A stretch of DNA of 23,137 nucleotides, taken from Clostridiaceae bacterium (GTDB taxonomy: Bacteria > Bacillota > Clostridia > Oscillospirales > Acutalibacteraceae). This document shows positions 22,397 to 23,137 of this stretch, piece after piece. Position numbers and translations under genes: made by a program. The stretch's first letter is position 1. Each line of letters starts with the position of its first letter. The DNA is taken from contig CAJGCX010000014.1 in the NCBI GenBank assembly GCA_904501895.1, positions 1 to 23,137 of the forward strand, read 5' to 3'. A model generated the notes under the pieces. The model saw only the letters and a program-made list of their open reading frames with translations, did not search any database and had not been told where the DNA came from.

Positions 22397-23137
22397 TTAC
22401 AGCTTAACAGGAGAAAAAAGTCTTTCCTTACCACAGATGTCAGGAGTACCCAGCAAGCAAGAATAAAAATCAGTTGCTTTTTCCTCAAAACCGAAGATAA
22501 TATTCACATTTTCATCATTGATTTTAGATAAATCAGAAAATCTTGTAATAAAAGGTAATTTACAATTATTTACAAGGGCACCTAATCTTTCCTGACCGTT
22601 TTTATTAAAGCCTAATAGTCTTACATAAGGTGCAGAAATTTCCATTACACTTTTTGAAATACCAAATTGCTTGCATAAAACTGCACGACGGATTCTTGAA
22701 TGAGCATATCTTTTTGTCTTTGCCTTATCATAAATTTCAGTAAGTGTAACGCTTGATTTAATTGCATCGTCAATTCTGTTTTCAAGTCCTTCTGAAACAT
22801 TGGCAATGTCCCCTGAATTTTCATAAAGCTTTGAACGAAGTAATGAAATTGAAGCAATATTGTACTTTTCCTGTGAAAGGACTTGTCCGTTTTTAATGCA
22901 AGCATCATAAATTGAAAGGCAATTTTCAGGCACAAAGTCTTCAAAGGACTCATTATTATTAATAAGTGAACGAATATGAGTTGCAGAAGCAAAACTCTCA
23001 ACTGCAAAATCGTCGTTATACCCTGCCCCGATTCTGTTTACACAAATTGGTTCAATATTGGAATTAAGCTTTCTTAATGCTTTTAAGTATTCAACAGCAA
23101 GGATATTATTCGGTGTATCAACATTAAATTCAGTAAA
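22397..23137 (-). CDS. tmcAL: tRNA(Met) cytidine acetate ligase (partial, N-terminus beyond the window)
   Basis: TmcAL (formerly YlbM, DUF795) makes N4-acetylcytidine at the wobble position of elongator tRNA(Met), using ATP and acetate. The reading frame is open to the window edge, so the 246 residues seen are the C-terminal part and the nucleotidyltransferase HxGH region is outside. Visible family features are TPNNILAVEYLKAL near the edge, then VNRIGAGYNDD, ASATHIRSLI and later EGLENRIDDAI. The C-terminal half has TKRYAHSRIRRAVLC, which is characteristic, and a YVRLLGFNKNG segment. An apparent internal ATG-less start at 22933 (GTG) is only a valine codon within the gene. It stops 24 bases before the regulator's -35 box and is in the same direction as the operon downstream. 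Confidence 0.9.
   Translation of the reverse strand, partial: FTEFNVDTPNNILAVEYLKALRKLNSNIEPICVNRIGAGYNDDFAVESFASATHIRSLINNNESFEDFVPENCLSIYDACIKNGQVLSQEKYNIASISLLRSKLYENSGDIANVSEGLENRIDDAIKSSVTLTEIYDKAKTKRYAHSRIRRAVLCKQFGISKSVMEISAPYVRLLGFNKNGQERLGALVNNCKLPFITRFSDLSKINDENVNIIFGFEEKATDFYSCLLGTPDICGKERLFSPVKL

Noticed and set aside
1..23137. CRISPR array, insertion sequence, phage remnant, tRNA or rRNA gene
   Set aside because: No direct repeat arrays, transposase or integrase motifs, terminal inverted repeats or cloverleaf-like segments were recognised on either strand.

Overview
The window reads as chromosome from a low-GC, gut-type Clostridia, most like the Ruminococcus/Oscillospiraceae lineage (inference). 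The support is an IspH-ribosomal protein S1 fusion, a domain-swapped GH3 glucosidase of the Ruminococcus/Butyrivibrio kind, a cohesin-type surface protein, a flavin reductase-rubredoxin fusion, and GGAGG/GGTG ribosome sites with sigma-A-type promoters. There are no rRNA or tRNA genes, insertion sequences, CRISPR arrays or phage genes, and no gene-free stretch over 300 bases.

Left part (1-8660). The tail of a LivF-like ABC ATPase and a cytidylate-kinase-like protein end at a terminator. A long-form NAD synthetase (nadE) follows from its own promoter; its glutaminase domain appears to have lost the catalytic cysteine. A convergent NhaC-type antiporter carries a DnaJ-like four-CxxC module outside the membrane. 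Divergent from it are a flavin reductase-rubredoxin protein and a secreted GH3 glycosidase with reversed domain order. The GH3 gene converges, at a shared terminator, on a membrane-anchored cohesin-domain protein.

Middle part (8660-16780). A minus-strand polar amino acid ABC operon (binding protein, permease, ATPase) has a strong promoter. Its binding protein looks circularly permuted. A small membrane protein of unknown function is divergent from an RluA-family pseudouridine synthase. DNA ligase LigA, a small CmpB-type membrane protein and a membrane-anchored GH27 alpha-galactosidase-like enzyme with an inserted carbohydrate-binding-like domain follow.

Right part (16780-23137). A tight minus-strand operon runs rpiR-type regulator, HI0933-family flavoprotein, cmk, plsC, ispH-rpsA, with overlapping or nearly touching genes and a strong terminator. 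It links a sugar-phosphate-sensing type of regulator with CMP kinase, phospholipid synthesis, isoprenoid synthesis and an S1-domain protein. Upstream, running off the right edge, is a tRNA(Met) cytidine acetate ligase (tmcAL).

The best candidates for something new are the permuted binding protein, the cysteine-less glutaminase domain of NadE, and the antiporter with an extracytoplasmic zinc-finger-like module. No complete unknown multi-gene system was recognised. All family calls come from reading motifs by eye; no search was run.
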